A stretch of DNA of 64,000 bases from Triticum aestivum (GCF_018294505.1 NC_057807.1:172895498-172959497); one strand, 5' to 3'; shown: positions 23,328 through 35,567, counted from the stretch's first letter. The notes: generated by a model not told the origin, from the sequence alone. Numbers and translations are program-made.

Positions 23328-26300
23328 ATGGCTTCTTCAGTCAACAACAACGCCGTCCAGGGTGAGACTTTTCTCCCCGGACAGATCTTCGTGTTCGGCG
23401 GCTTCGCACTGCGGGCCAATTCACTTGGCCATCCGGAGCAGATCGAAAGCTACGCCCCTGGCCATCGGGTCAGGTTTGGAAGCCTAAACTCCACGGCTGA
23501 CATCCGCAGGGACTTGATCTTCGACAGGGTCGAGACGCAGCCGAGCGTGCCGCACTGTCACGATGGGCATGATCTAGCTCTGCCGCCGGACAGTACCCTG
23601 GAGGCTGCACACAAGTCCGCTCCGACTCATAGTTCGGAGCCGACCGCGCAGATCGAGGACAGGTGGCTGGACACCGCCTCGGGAGCTGCAACTTCCACGG
23701 CGATGGAGCCGAATACTGACCTTGTCCCTTATAAAGCTCGTGACTCCGAGGCGCCGGACTCCTTGCCGGACTCCGAACCTCCTGCGCCCCTGCCAATCGA
23801 ATCCGATTTGGCGCCGATCATGGAGTTCACCGCCGCGGACATCTTTCAACACTCACCCTTTGGCGACATCCTAAATTCGCTGAAACATCTCTCGTTATCA
23901 GGAGAACCCTGGACGGACTGCGGTCGGGACGGTTGGGATATGGACGACAAAGAAATTCGAAGCCCACCCACCACCCACTTTGTAGCCACTGTCGATGATT
24001 TAACCGACATGCTAGACTATGACTCCGAAGACATCGACGGTATGGACGACGATGCCGGAGACGATCAAGAACCAGCGCCTACAGGGCACTGGAAGACCAC
24101 CTCATCATACGATATATACATGGTGGACACCCCAATGGATGGGGACGGCGAAGAAGCAACGGAGGCAGATTCCTCTAAGAAATAGCCCAAGCGCCGACGT
24201 TAGCGGCGCCGCTCTAAATCCAGCCACAACAAGAATGGAGATTCCGGCACCGGAGATAATAACACCCCAGAGATTGCCGAAGACAACCCCCTCCAGCAAG
24301 ATTCAACACAGGAGGATGAAGTAGCCAGCCCTCGAGAGAGAGCGGCAGATGAGGAGATAGAGGATGACAATTACATGCCTCCCTCCGGAGACGAGGCAAG
24401 CCTCAACGACGACGAATTTGTCGTGCCCGAGGATCCCGTCGAACAAGAGCATTTTAAACGCAGGCTAATGGCCACGGCGAACAGTCTAAAGAAAAAGCAG
24501 CAACAGCTTCAAGCTGATCAAGACCTGCTGGCCGACAGATGGACCGAGGTCCTCGCGGCCGAAGAGTATGAACTCGAACGCCCCTCCAAAAGCTACCCAA
24601 AACGCAAGTTGCTCCCCCGACTAGAGGAGGAAGCATACAAACCTTCATCACCAGCGCACAATACGGCAGACCGACCACCCCATGGTCGCGACAGAGAGGC
24701 ATCTAGGCCCTCCATCAAGACCGTACCCCAGCACCGCTCGAAAAGTACGAAGCCAAGGGGGAATACGCCAGAATTGCGGGATATATTGGAGGACAGGGCA
24801 AGACAATCTAGATCTATCTACGAATCACGTGGGCGCCCCACGACCCACGACGACTACTGTCCCGCCGGATACAGCAACTCCGGCCGGGCCGAACACAGCA
24901 GACAACGCTCTCTTGAGCTACGTCATGATATTGCTCAATATAGAGGCGCCGCACACCCACTATGCTTCACAGACGAAGTAATGGATCATCAAATCCACGA
25001 AGGGTTTAAACCCGTGAATATTGAATCCTACGATGGCACAACAGACCCCGCGGTTTGGATCGAAGATTATCTCCTTCACATCCATATGGCCCGCGGCGAC
25101 GATCTCCACGCCATCAAGTATCTCCCACTCAAGCTTAAAGGACCAGCTCTGCCTTGGCTTAACAGCTTGCCCGCAGAGTCAATTGGGTGTTGGGAGGACC
25201 TGGAAGACGCATTCCTCGACAACTTCCAGGGCACATATGTGCTACCACCAGACGCCGATGACCTAAGCCACATAATTCAGCAGCCAGATGGATCGGCCAG
25301 ACAGTTCTGGACACGGTTCTTAACAAAGAAAAATCAAATCATCGACTGTCCGGATGTAGAGGCTCTCGCAGCCTTCAAACATAACATCTGCGACGAGTGG
25401 CTGGCCTGGCACCTAGGACAGGAAAAGCCGAAATCCATGGCAGCCCTCACATCACTCATGACCCGCTTCTGTGCGGGAGAGGACAGCTGGCTAGCTCGCA
25501 GCAACAACCTCAGCAAAAATGCTGGCAGTCCGGATACTAAGGACCACAATGGCAGGTCACGTTGAAACAAAAACAAACGCCGCGTTAACGGCGATAACAA
25601 TGAGTATACGACAGTCAACGCCGGATTCAAAGGCTCTAAACCCGGTCAACGGAAGAAGCCATTCAAAAGGACTACTCCGGGTCCGCCCAATTTGGACCGA
25701 ATACTCGACCGCTCATGCCAGATACATGGCACCCCCGAAAAGCCAGCTAATCACACCAACAGAGATTGTTGGGTATTTAAGCAGACAGGCAAGTTAATTG
25801 CCGAAAACAATGACAAGGGGATGCACAGCAACGACGAGGAAGAGACCCGGCCGCCGAATAGTAGAGGACAGAAGGGTTTCCACCCACAGGTGCGGACGGT
25901 AAATATGATATACGCAACCCACATACCCAAGAGGGAGCGGAAGCGTGCACTTAGGGACGTATATGCGATGGAGCCAGTCGCCCCGAAGTACAACCCATGG
26001 TCCTCTTGCCCGATCACTTTCGATCGAAGGGACCACCCCACCAGTATTCGCCATGACGGATTCACCGCATTGGTTCTAGACCCAATCGTCGATGGATTCC
26101 ACCTCACTAGAGTCCTGATGGACGGCGGCAGCAGCCTGAACTTGCTTTATCAGGATACAGTGCGCAAGATGGGCATAGACCCCTCAAGGATTAAACCTAC
26201 AAAGATGACCTTCAAAGGCGTCATACCAGATGTCGAGGCCAATTGTACAGGCTCGGTCACGCTGGAAGTGGTCTTCGGATCCCCGGATAATTTCCGAAGC

Positions 26301-26621
26301 GAGGAGTTAATCTTCGACATAGTCCCGTTCCGTAGTGGCTATCACGCCCTGCTCGGACGAACCGCGTTTGCAAAGTTCAACGCCGTGCCGCATTATGCAT
26401 ACCTCAAGCTCAAGATGCCAGGCCCTCACGGAGTCATCACGGTCAACGGAAACACTGAATGCTCCCTCCGAACGGAGGAACACACAGCGGCTCTTGCGGC
26501 AAAAGTACAGAGCAGCCTCTTAAGGCAATTTTTGAGACCGGCCGATAAAAGACCGGACATGATTAAACGCGCCCAGAGCAACATACATCAAGACCACCTG
26601 GCACGTTCCGAGCACGCGTAG
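23328..26621 (+). pseudogene. Element C gag-protease polyprotein, one frame with three internal stops
   Basis: About 1098 codons in one frame. ATG 23328 is the first in-frame ATG after the LTR. The N-terminal 350 residues are acidic and low complexity. The gag domain (VNIESYDGTTDPAVWIEDY, then LPWLNSLPAESIGCWEDLEDAF) is at about 25015-25260. A C-x2-H-x8-H-x4-C zinc-knuckle variant follows (CQIHG to RDCWVF, about 25716-25770). The aspartic protease has the LMDGGSSLNLLY active site at about 26115-26150 and a LLGR flap-side motif. Stops are TAG 24183, TAG 24201 and TGA 25563. There is no RT after the protease. A relative must supply pol for movement. Confidence 0.88.
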
Positions 26622-27833
26622 CAATGCGGCCCCACCCCCAGCCCCTGCATGATTGCAAGACAAGCTCCCCGCGTACATCATTACGCTCTGGAGATACCTT
26701 GGGCATAGGGGGAGGGGCACGACCACGACAGGCCCAGAGTGCGGCTCAACCACACCAGGGGCTCCTAAGTGTGTCGCTCTTTTTCTTTTCCTTTTTTTAT
26801 TTTATCCACAGGACTCCATTTACAAGAGGCCCTGTCCGGCAGTAGATCGGCCGAACTCACGATGCAACAGCCAGGGAGGAACAAGGGCTACGACGAACAC
26901 TCAGGTGGTCTCCATTACGAGCATTAAATCTGTTTATTACAGCATTCTGCAGCCCACCCCTGGAGGGGGACATGTTTAAAATAGTCCACTCCCTTGCTTA
27001 CCGCACTATTTGTATCGTTCTGCACTCATGGCAGAATTGCTGGAATAAACAATGCATCATTTTTCGCTTATAATTGCATTCCTTTCTATATATATGTTTA
27101 TTTATGACATCTGGCATCCGTACAATTTGGTACGGCCGAAAACACCAGGGGCTTACGTTCCCCGCATTATGGTGTGAAGTCCGAACACTTTCACAAGTGC
27201 GGCACCCCGAACTTATAGCACTATATGAATTGGCTCCGAATCATGTCTTGGGTCAATAGTTGGGTTTGCCCGGCTCCCATGTTTTGGTACCTTACATTCC
27301 ATTCCGTCGGCTAAGGTAGCACTGGGAGAACCACTGCGATTGCGCCCCGGTTGAGCTGGGCGAGCGCCTCAGTGGAGAAAGCTAAAACTGACTGTCATGA
27401 TAAGGCGAGAGCTGGTCACTGTTGGAGAGGTCTTTTCGAGTCCTTAAAGACTTATGCCGCTTAGAGCGAGGAACCGGCTGTGTCCGGCCAAGGCGTGGAT
27501 AGCGCCCCGAATTCGGTCTTCCGAACACTAGGGGCTTCACCGAAATTTAAAATTATAGAATTCTATGGCTAAGTGAGAGTCTTCAAGCATTATAAGTCCG
27601 GTTGCCTTGTTCGTTGTGTTGAGTGCCTCCCTAGATGGACCCAAATATGGGAACAAGAGCGCTCAAGTTTATCCCGAACACCCCAGCACTCATGGCATGG
27701 GGGCTGAAGTCGACGACTTGCCATCTCTCAGAGTTGATAAACAGCCGCACAGAAGGTAATATTTTAAATCAAATAAGCGTTGCTTAGCGCATATGAACAA
27801 AGTTTTCAGCGCACAGGATAACACATTACGAGT
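26622..27833 (+). other. Element C non-coding region between convergent genes
   Basis: AT-rich 1.2 kb between the 3' end of gag-protease (plus) and the 3' end of the antisense gene (minus). No ORF or domain is supported. It likely holds both 3' untranslated regions. Confidence 0.7.
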
Positions 27834-30800
27834 TTACTCAATAATTACATCTCTGGGGCACTCATCCGCAATCTTGCGGGCACCCTTCAGGACAGTCTTG
27901 TAATACATCTTGGGCATACGATACTCCTTGCCCGCCGGCGGCACGTCCGTCAGAAGCCTCTCAGTGTCCAGCCTGCCCCAGTGCACCTTTGCGCGGGCAA
28001 GGGCCCGACGGGCACCTTCAATGCAGGCGGAGCGCTTGATGACCTCCACCCAAGGGCACGCATCCACCAGCCGCCGCACGAGGCCGAAGTAGCTCCCAGG
28101 CATGGCCTCTCCAGGCCACAGCCGGACTATGAGGCCCTTCATGGCCTGCTCGGCTACCTTGTGGAGCTCGACCAGCTGCTTCAGCTGGTCGCTAGGGGGC
28201 ACCGGATGTCCGGCCTCAGCATACTGAGACCAGAAGACCTTCTCCATTGAGCTCCCCTCCTCGGCCCGGTAGAATGCGGCGGCATCGGACACGCTGCAAG
28301 GCAAATCTGCAAACGCCCCTGGAGACTCCGAATTCGGGTAAGTAACAGGTAATTTACATTCACATGCTTGCTTTGCATGAAAAATGCCTTACCCGCCGCA
28401 ATCTTCTTCATCGCCTCAATCTCCTGGAGGGACTTATGGGCCTCGGCCTTAGCGGCTTTGGCACTTTCAAGAGCCGAGGCAAGCTCGGACTCTCGAGTCT
28501 TCGAGTCGCGCTCCAAACTCTCATGCTTTTCCATGAGAGCCTGGAGCTCTTGCCGCACCTCCGCCACCCGCGCCTCCTGCTTTTCTCGCTCTGCTCATTC
28601 CGTGGCCGCATTGCGTTCGGCCGCGGACACAGCCTCCTTCAGGGTCGCCACCTTGTTCGTGGCCCCTGCAGTACCCACGTTATCCTTGTTATTTCTGTTG
28701 CAACCAAAATCCTTTTCTGTAAGGTACAAATTTCAAAGTGGTGTTACTCACCTTCTTTGTCCTTGAGCTACTTCTTGGCAAGGCCGAGCTCTTGCTCGGA
28801 CCGCTCGAGGTCCTGCTTCAAAGCACCGACCTCCGTAGTCAGTGCGGCAGAGGTCAGCAGCGCAGCCTGCAAACCCATATTGACATAATTTTTAGCACTC
28901 CTGCGTATATCTTTTTTATATCCTCAATCCGGTTTTTCTTTCCGAACACCGAACCGAGCATCAAGGGCTACTGTCTATGCGGTATTACATTACATATTTT
29001 AAACCTCTTACCTCATAGCCTGTTAGAAGGCTACTGCTGGCTTCGGTCAGCCCGCTCTTGGCGAGCTGAACCTTCTGAATCACCGCACTCATGATAGTGT
29101 GGTGCTCTTCCTTGATGGAAGCGCCGTTGAGCGCCTCCAACAAGTTGTCCGGTGCCTCCGATTGGACGGAGGCTGCCGGTGTCACGGTCTTGCCCTTCTT
29201 ACGAAGGGGCCGCCTGCCGGACTCGGGAACCACTGCGGGTTCCGGCATGGAGTCCGGCGCAAAGTCCGGGAGGCTGCCTTGCGGCACCTCCGGAGCGTCC
29301 TCCCGATGGGTCCCCTCCTGGGATCCCACCTCAGCGTCGTCAGCATCACGTGGGGTGGAGGCGGTCGGAATGGAATCCACGTCCGACGGAGCGAAGGACC
29401 CACTCGATGAAGCGAGAAGATCATCGTCGACCGGACTACTGGCAGTGTGCGGCATTAGAAGGACACTATGTGACACAAAAGAAAAATTATAAATTATTCA
29501 GGAATCCGGATACTTACGATCTTGCCGGAGGCCTGGCCCTTGAGGGCCACTCTTCGTCGCCAACTTTGGCGTTGGTGGAGCTGTCCGGGGGAAGAGTCCT
29601 TCCCCTCTTGGACCCTTCGGCCTCCCCCATTGGGGAAGCCTTCCTTTTCCTTTCTCCCCCCTCTGGGAGAGAGTCCTCCTTCTCCTCCTCGTCTTCGGGG
29701 GAGGAGTCCGCCATGGAGTCATCGGACGACGAGTCCGATATCACCTGGCGCCGGGAACTTCTTCGAGTTCCCGTGGCCTTCTTCTTGGCCTTCTTCTCCG
29801 GCACCACATAAAGTGCCGGGACCAGCAGCCCCGTTAAACGGGCGTCCGCTGGGTCTTCGGGAAGGGGAGCCGGACAGTCTACCTGTCCGGACGTCCTCTG
29901 CCAGTCCTGTCAAAGGCATTGGGAGTTTTAGATCCCACATAGAATTAAACTATGGAAGAAAATAAGTGTCCCATAGAGGATAACAAAGCTTACCTCGCCA
30001 GCCAGGAGCTTGGTGCTGAATCCGCGATCTTCGGTCGCGGACGCGGGGGCTTCTCCGCCCTTGAACAACACCCTCCAGGCAGCTTCGTACGTTGTGTCGA
30101 AGAGCCCGCTGAGGGTCCGGTGCTGTGCTGGATCGAACTCCCACAGATTGAAGGCCCGCTGTTGGCAGGGGAGGATCCGGCGGACGAGCATGACCTGGAT
30201 CACATTGACAAGCCTAAGCTTCTTGTTCACCATGGTCTGGAGACAGGACTGGAGTCCTGTCAGCTCCTCCGAACTACCCCATAGCAAGCCCTTCTCTTTC
30301 CAGGAGGTGAGCTGCATGGGGATACCAGATCTGAACTCGGGGGCCGCTGCCCATTTAGGGTCACGTGGCTCAGTGATATAGAACCACCCCGATTGCCACC
30401 CCTTGACGGACTCCACGAAGGCCGCTTCGAGCCAGATGACGTTGGGCATCTTGCCCACCATGGCACCTCCGCACTCCGCTTGGATGCCCTTCACTACCTG
30501 CGGCTTGACATTGAAGGTATTGAGCCACAAGCCGAAGTGGGGCTGGATGCAGAGGAAGGCCTCGCACACGACGATAAACGCCGAGATGTTGAGGATGAAG
30601 TTTGGCGCCAGATCGTGGAAGTCCAGGCCGTAGTAGTACATGATCCCCCGGACGAAGGGATGCAACGGGAAGCCCAGTCCGCGGAGGAAGTGGGGAAGGA
30701 ATACGACCCTCTCATGGGGCCTGGGGGTGGGGATGAGCTACCCCTCGTCGGGCAGCCGGTGCACGATGTCGCTAGAAAGGTATCCGGCGCCGCGCAGCTT

Positions 30801-30890
30801 TTCGATGTGCTCCTCCTTAACGGAGGAAGCCAACCACTTGTGCTCCTCCTTAACGGAGGAAGCCAACCACTTGCCTCCCGCTCCGGACAT
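27834..30890 (-). pseudogene. Element C antisense gene: six-exon Transposase_28-like protein
   Basis: Exons (minus): 30890-29994, 29906-29518, 29465-29012, 28866-28752, 28665-28393, 28318-27834. All five introns are GT-AG and the frame is kept throughout (about 871 codons). Exon 1 has the family core (LPHFLRGLGFPLHPFVRG, then YYGLDFHDLAPNF, then ECGGAMVGKMPNVIW) known as 'putative gypsy type transposon' (Pfam Transposase_28). Exon 2 is basic and Ser/Glu-rich with KKAKKK and KRGR nuclear-signal-like runs. Exons 4 and 5 form a coiled coil. Exon 6 is a conserved helical domain ending DVIIE. Stops TAG (30738), TAG (exon 4) and TGA (exon 5) disable this copy. The function is unknown; no transposase activity is shown by the sequence. 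Confidence 0.85.
30807..30872 (-). repeat. 33-bp in-frame tandem duplication in antisense exon 1
   Basis: Two exact 33-bp units (30807-30839 and 30840-30872) give KWLASSVKEEH twice near the protein N-terminus. The frame is kept. Confidence 0.92.
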
Positions 30891-31002
30891 GACTGGAGAA
30901 GGTCGAGGCGAGATTTGCGGGCTTGGGCGCTGGAGCTCGAGTGCGCGGAGATGGATAAGCAAAGGAGGAAGAAGGCGTAGGTAAAAAGGAGGATCCTTAT
31001 CC

Positions 31003-31014
31003 CCTTATATATAT
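31003..31014 (-). promoter_or_regulatory. Probable TATA box of the element C antisense gene
   Basis: On the minus strand, ATATATATAAGG lies about 115 bp upstream of the ATG at 30890. It is outside the LTR, so the antisense gene appears to have its own promoter. Confidence 0.6.
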
Positions 31015-31445
31015 GCAGATGAAGACTATGCGTCCCCACCGGCCTGGTAAAACTTGCTTATCTCCCAAGCGCCACCATCAATGGCGCGGTTGGGTTACCC
31101 ACGTCCGTATTGATGAGAATCCCGGAATAAGGGGAACACGATCTCTTCTTCGACAAGACATGCCAAGGAAACCGCTTCGCTAAACGCGCTAAGGTGGTAT
31201 AATAAAAAACGATTCAAGTAAAGGCTTGGTAGTGCCATGACGTCACGCCACAAAATACGTCAGCGAATTGAACTTGTGTACATATTATTCTCTCTACGGT
31301 GGAATGTAGAATTTATTTTGCAGAGCCGGACACTATCCTGGGGTTCACAATCTTCTATGAATTATTCGGAGGAGGAACGCGCCTTGCAATGCCGAACAAT
31401 ATGCGCACCGGACTCATCGTCATTGAAGCCTGGTTCAGGGGCTAC

Positions 31446-31927
31446 TGAGGGAGTCCTGGACTAGGGGGTGTCCGGACAACCGGACTATCATCGTCAGCCA
31501 GACTCCAAGACTATGAAGATACAAGATTGAAGACTTCGTCCCGTGTCCGGATGGGACTTTCCTTGGCGTGGAAGGCAAGCATGGCGATATAGATATGTAG
31601 ATCTCCTACCATTGTAACCGACTCTGTGTAACCCTAGCCCTCTCCGGTGTCTATATAAACCAGAGGGTTTTAGTCCATAGGACACACAACCATTACAACA
31701 ATCATACCATAGGCTAGCTTCTAGGGTTTAGCCTCCTTTATCTCGTGGTAGATCCACTATTGTACTACCCATATCATCAATATCAATCAACGAGGAGTAG
31801 GGTTTTACCTCCATCGAGAGGGCCCGAACCTAGGTAAAAACATCGTGTCCCTTGTCTCCTGTTACCATCTGCTTAGACGCACAGTTCGGGACCCCCTACC
31901 CGAGATCCGCCGGTTTTGACACCGACA
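31446..31927 (+). repeat. Element C 3' LTR (482 bp)
   Basis: Same ends as the 5' LTR, preceded by a short purine tract (TTCAGGGGCTAC). Flanked on the right by GTCCC. Confidence 0.93.
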
Positions 31928-32482
31928 GTCCCCCTAGCCCCTTAGTCTTGTCCTGGTTTCTGGTATCCCCAACGGTGGTCAGGGGTGGCGCACGGCGGGG
32001 TCCTCGTCGGGCGACATGAAGCAAGGCTCTGTCTTGTGAAGGTCTCCGCTCATGACACTCTCACGCCCCGGAGTCTCCTGAGTGCCGCCCTGGGGCCTCA
32101 CGGGGGCTCCCGCCCATGTCCTAGTGGAAGCACCATGCTCCGTGCTGGCTGTTGACACTGTCCCCAATGACTATGCCCAGCCAGTGGAAGCACTTAGCTC
32201 TGCGCTGGTGAGAAGACTTGAAGACTAGCTAGACACCGGAGGCAGCCATTTGCTTTTGCCTCCTTTATGTCCTTGCTCATCGACTTCTTGAAGTAGTTTG
32301 ACTTTCGTACGTTTATAAAAATGGGTGGAGTTTTCTCGCTTTGTGTCGCTGTCTTGCCTTCAGTTCTTGCGTTCTTTCTGGAGCTCGTGACTGTTGCCCT
32401 GCCCTTAAGCGCCTCGCAAGCGGGGGCTGGGTACGGCGCACGCGCTGGTATCAATTGCTCCCCTTGGGGGGCTGAAGGGTGT
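31928..32482 (+). mobile_element. Element D, piece 3 (between C and E)
   Basis: 555 bp of non-coding D sequence from the GTCCC duplication to GGTGT (32478-32482), the probable left target copy of E. A TTATAAAAAT at about 32315 could be a promoter element, but I see no gene. Confidence 0.6.
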
Positions 32483-33821
32483 TGTAAGTGCATCTAGTGC
32501 CACCCCTAGTTGGTTTTGGAGTATTGACGACAAATTTGGTTGAGGGACTAATGCATTTGTGAGAATTGCAGGATAACACAGGTAGTGTCCCTCATTGATT
32601 CGATTTACCTACCGGAGATGACCCCTAAAAATGTATGAAGACATTGACGACAATGGTGGTATGTGAAGATATTCATATTGAAGACTATGACATGAGAAGA
32701 CATTGAGTGAAGACTATGGAGCGCGAAGACTATGTCGTTTCGTTGTTTCCTTTTTCTTCTTTGTTGAGTCATAGGAACCACCGTACTGTTAAGTGGGGTC
32801 CAAGTGAACAAAGTCAGAATGACTAAAGTGATGCTCAACCCAAATCCTATGTCTTCGAGCGAAGACAATAAGAGCAAATCTTATCCAGAGTTGGATGAGT
32901 CAGCTTTGCTTGTAGCCCAAGTAAAGTTGCCATGTGTGTTTCAAATCTGACCGTTGGAACACGTGTCAGTTCCTTAGCGACCCAGGGTCATTTCGGACAT
33001 ATCAGGTCGGGTTGCCTAGTGGCTATAAATAGCCCACCCCTACACCATAAATTGGTGGCTGCTCAGAGTTAGTACACGGCTTTTGTCATTTGAGAGCAAC
33101 CCACCTCGAAGCCTTTGAGAGAGAGAAATCCTTGCGAGGACAAAGCCCAAACACCCAGAGCCAACGAGTGTTAGGCATCACTGAAGTCTTTCTGTCTGCG
33201 TGACCTGAAGACTTATTACACTTGAGGACTGTGAATCCCTCAGCCGGTTTGGTGTCGCGTTCTGAGCATCCAAGAGTCATTGTGGATCGCCGGTGAACGA
33301 AGTCTGTGAAGGTTCGGAAGTCTACCTTGAAGACTCACCAGAGTGATTGGGCGAGGACTGTGTGTCCTTAGCTCAAGGGGAATAAGGTGAAGACGCGGTC
33401 TTCTGAGTTGAATCTCAGCCTCCCTAACCAGATGTACAGTTGTCACAGCAACTGGAACTGGTCCAACAAATCATGTGTCTTCAACAAGTGACTGGTTCTA
33501 TCCTCTCCCTCCCTTTACTTAGAGTCTGCCGTCGTGAAGTCATTGCCTATTTGTCGTACCCATTTGACTTCATTGCTTGACTACTATCGTTGGTTGGCTT
33601 CATACTATCTTCCATCCTGATCCTTACTACTAAGCTGCTATTAGTCTTTGTACTTTCACATTATTGCATACTTGACTATGGTTTGCTTGTTGTAGTTTAT
33701 CTTCCGCTGCATATCAATTAGGTCATTTCTATTGTTTGTCTTCGAAACTCCCACGTTTTGAAGACTTTCATAAAAATCGCCTATTCACCCCCCCCCCTCT
33801 AGTCGATAACTAGCACTTTCA
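32483..33821 (+). repeat. Element E 5' LTR (1339 bp)
   Basis: TGTAAGTGCATCTAG to AGCACTTTCA. TATA (GCTATAAATA) at 33024. It has many GAAGAC motifs, typical of this family's LTR. No gene. Confidence 0.93.
33024..33033 (+). promoter_or_regulatory. TATA box of element E 5' LTR
   Basis: GCTATAAATA, repeated at 45485-45494 in the 3' LTR. Confidence 0.75.
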
Positions 33822-33823
33822 AT

Positions 33824-33835
33824 TGGTATGAGAGC
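33824..33835 (+). other. Element E primer-binding site
   Basis: TGGTATGAGAGC two bases after the LTR end; one mismatch to the usual Met-tRNA complement TGGTATCAGAGC. Confidence 0.85.
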
Positions 33836-33887
33836 AAGGTACTCCCTTGTTCTGTGTGATTTGGTTTAACCACCTGGAGTTTTAGCT

Positions 33888-35567
33888 ATGTCGACTGCAG
33901 GATTGAGGAACGTATCTTGCCCCACCTTTGAAGGTCATGAGTATCCTCGGTGGAATGCCATGATGAAGAAGCGACTCATGGCTATGGACAGCAAACTGTG
34001 GACCGTTACTGAGATTGGTCTTACCGATCTATGCAAGATGGCGGAGGCTGATGACATTCGCAAGTACACTCTACTGAACCTCACGGTGAAGGATGTCATC
34101 TGCTCCTGTTTGTCTCGAAATCAGTTCAGGAATGTCATGCACCACAATCACACAAAGCAAATCTGGGACCGGCTTTATGAGGTCTATGAAGGTCATCATA
34201 CTCGTCATGATCCTTGGTTTGAAGATTACACGGAGTCTCTCAAAGAGATGACCTTTGCACCTGAAACATCATCATCTTCACCATGCCTCATGGAAGGGGG
34301 TGCTAAGGTAACCGAATGCTACCTTTCTGAATCTAGTGATGATGAATTAGGTGATGAATTTGGCCCCAGCTATGTCAAACTTGCTTCCCTTGCCACTAAA
34401 CAACAAAGAGCCTTGGAAAAGGTTCAATACATGCTTAGTAAGAGCGATGATATGTTGCGTGAAGAAATGGATCATTCAAAAGCATTGGCTGAGAGTCTTC
34501 AGAGACTTCATTCCAAGTTTGACGGCCTTCAAGATCAACATAATAATCTCTTGTCTGATCACGAGAAGCTTTCTTCTGAATGCCTCCAAAGAAAGCAAGA
34601 TCTTGAAAAGCTAAGAGTGGATTATAAAGATCTTCAGAAGGAGCGCGATTCAATACTTGCTCAACAAATCAGCATTACACAGGAAGAATTTGTTCCTCCA
34701 TGTCTGAAATGCATTGAACGTGAAACTACTACTTCTTCGCCTGAATGTTCAAATGCTTCTAATGCTACAAATTCTTCATATGTCTCTGCTATCACTAATT
34801 CCTCATCTGAGGACAATGCAAGTATCACTCATGATGCAGGGCTGAAGGAATTGTACATGACAGGCATGTACAAAAGCCTCAAGGGGCATCAGACACAATG
34901 TGACATCCTCAAAAAGCACATCTTGAACCGAAACCCTAGGAAAGAGGGTGTTGGGTTCGAGAGGAAAATGAATGTTGATGGGTCGTACTGGAAGCCTGAG
35001 CAGTACCCCAAAACCACATGGGTTGCTGCAAAGGAACCTTCAATAGATCCATCCACCTTATCTGGCTTTACTTGTGCTAATCCTATTATCATTGATGAAT
35101 CCCTTGATGCAAACTATAAGCTGTTCAAGAATCAGAATGGTGAAGTGTTTGCCAAGTATATTGGTACTAACTGCAGGAATGGACCACCTATGAAGAAGAT
35201 CTGGGTTCCCAAAAGCTGTCTTGAGAATCTTCCAGTGAATGTGATCATGACACCACCTGCGAAGAAGACAAACCCCAGACCTAAGGCGTCATATGGTCCA
35301 AAGGCCTCATACAGACAGAGGACTCACTTGAGTCACCCTAACGCCAATGTTTTGCAGGGAAACCGTACTCAAACTTATGAATACAAGCGTGTGTCTTCAA
35401 ACCGCTATGTTCATAGAACTAAGAACTTTTCTGCTTATTCATATGAGCATCATTCATCTCCTGCAAGGCTATTTTCTAGGGCTCCAAAGCCGAAGTTCTC
35501 AGATGCTGCACTTAGACTCATTGCTTCTAAGCCACCCGTGAAGATGTGGCTGGTTAATAAGAATTAA
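33888..35567 (+). CDS. Element E gag protein (559 aa, intact)
   Basis: ATG 53 bp after the primer site. It starts with the Copia gag pattern (FEGHEYPRWNAMMKKRL, then KQIWDRLYEVYEGH). Residues about 165-265 are a strong coiled coil (ALEKVQYMLSKSDDMLREE, then DHEKLSSECLQRKQDLEKL). The C-terminal third is basic and Ser/Tyr/Pro-rich. I do not see a CCHC zinc knuckle, which most Copia gags have, so either it has been lost or RNA binding is by the basic tail. It is the only long ORF of E without an internal stop. It forms virus-like particles. Confidence 0.88.
   Translation: MSTAGLRNVSCPTFEGHEYPRWNAMMKKRLMAMDSKLWTVTEIGLTDLCKMAEADDIRKYTLLNLTVKDVICSCLSRNQFRNVMHHNHTKQIWDRLYEVYEGHHTRHDPWFEDYTESLKEMTFAPETSSSSPCLMEGGAKVTECYLSESSDDELGDEFGPSYVKLASLATKQQRALEKVQYMLSKSDDMLREEMDHSKALAESLQRLHSKFDGLQDQHNNLLSDHEKLSSECLQRKQDLEKLRVDYKDLQKERDSILAQQISITQEEFVPPCLKCIERETTTSSPECSNASNATNSSYVSAITNSSSEDNASITHDAGLKELYMTGMYKSLKGHQTQCDILKKHILNRNPRKEGVGFERKMNVDGSYWKPEQYPKTTWVAAKEPSIDPSTLSGFTCANPIIIDESLDANYKLFKNQNGEVFAKYIGTNCRNGPPMKKIWVPKSCLENLPVNVIMTPPAKKTNPRPKASYGPKASYRQRTHLSHPNANVLQGNRTQTYEYKRVSSNRYVHRTKNFSAYSYEHHSSPARLFSRAPKPKFSDAALRLIASKPPVKMWLVNKN

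Larger units (their letters stand above)
22799..31927 (+). mobile_element. Element C: non-autonomous Gypsy element with gag-protease and an antisense gene (Fatima-like)
   Basis: 9.1 kb with two 482-bp LTRs and GTCCC on both sides (22794-22798 and 31928-31932). The sense strand holds only gag and protease (23328-26621). RT, RNase H and integrase are absent, and the space to the 3' LTR is taken by a six-exon gene on the minus strand. The LTR ends (TGAGGGAGTCC and CACCGACA) look like the Triticeae Fatima family as I remember it. I counted about 25 differences between the LTRs by eye (about 5%). Confidence 0.9.

Noticed and set aside
10484..32482. A host gene split by B and C
   Set aside because: The three pieces between insertions show no host protein domain, and the first follows an LTR tip and primer-like site, so they fit a retrotransposon.
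6763..33835. tRNA-like matches at the Met-type primer sites
   Set aside because: They are only about 12 bases of tRNA 3' complement directly after LTR ends, with no cloverleaf.
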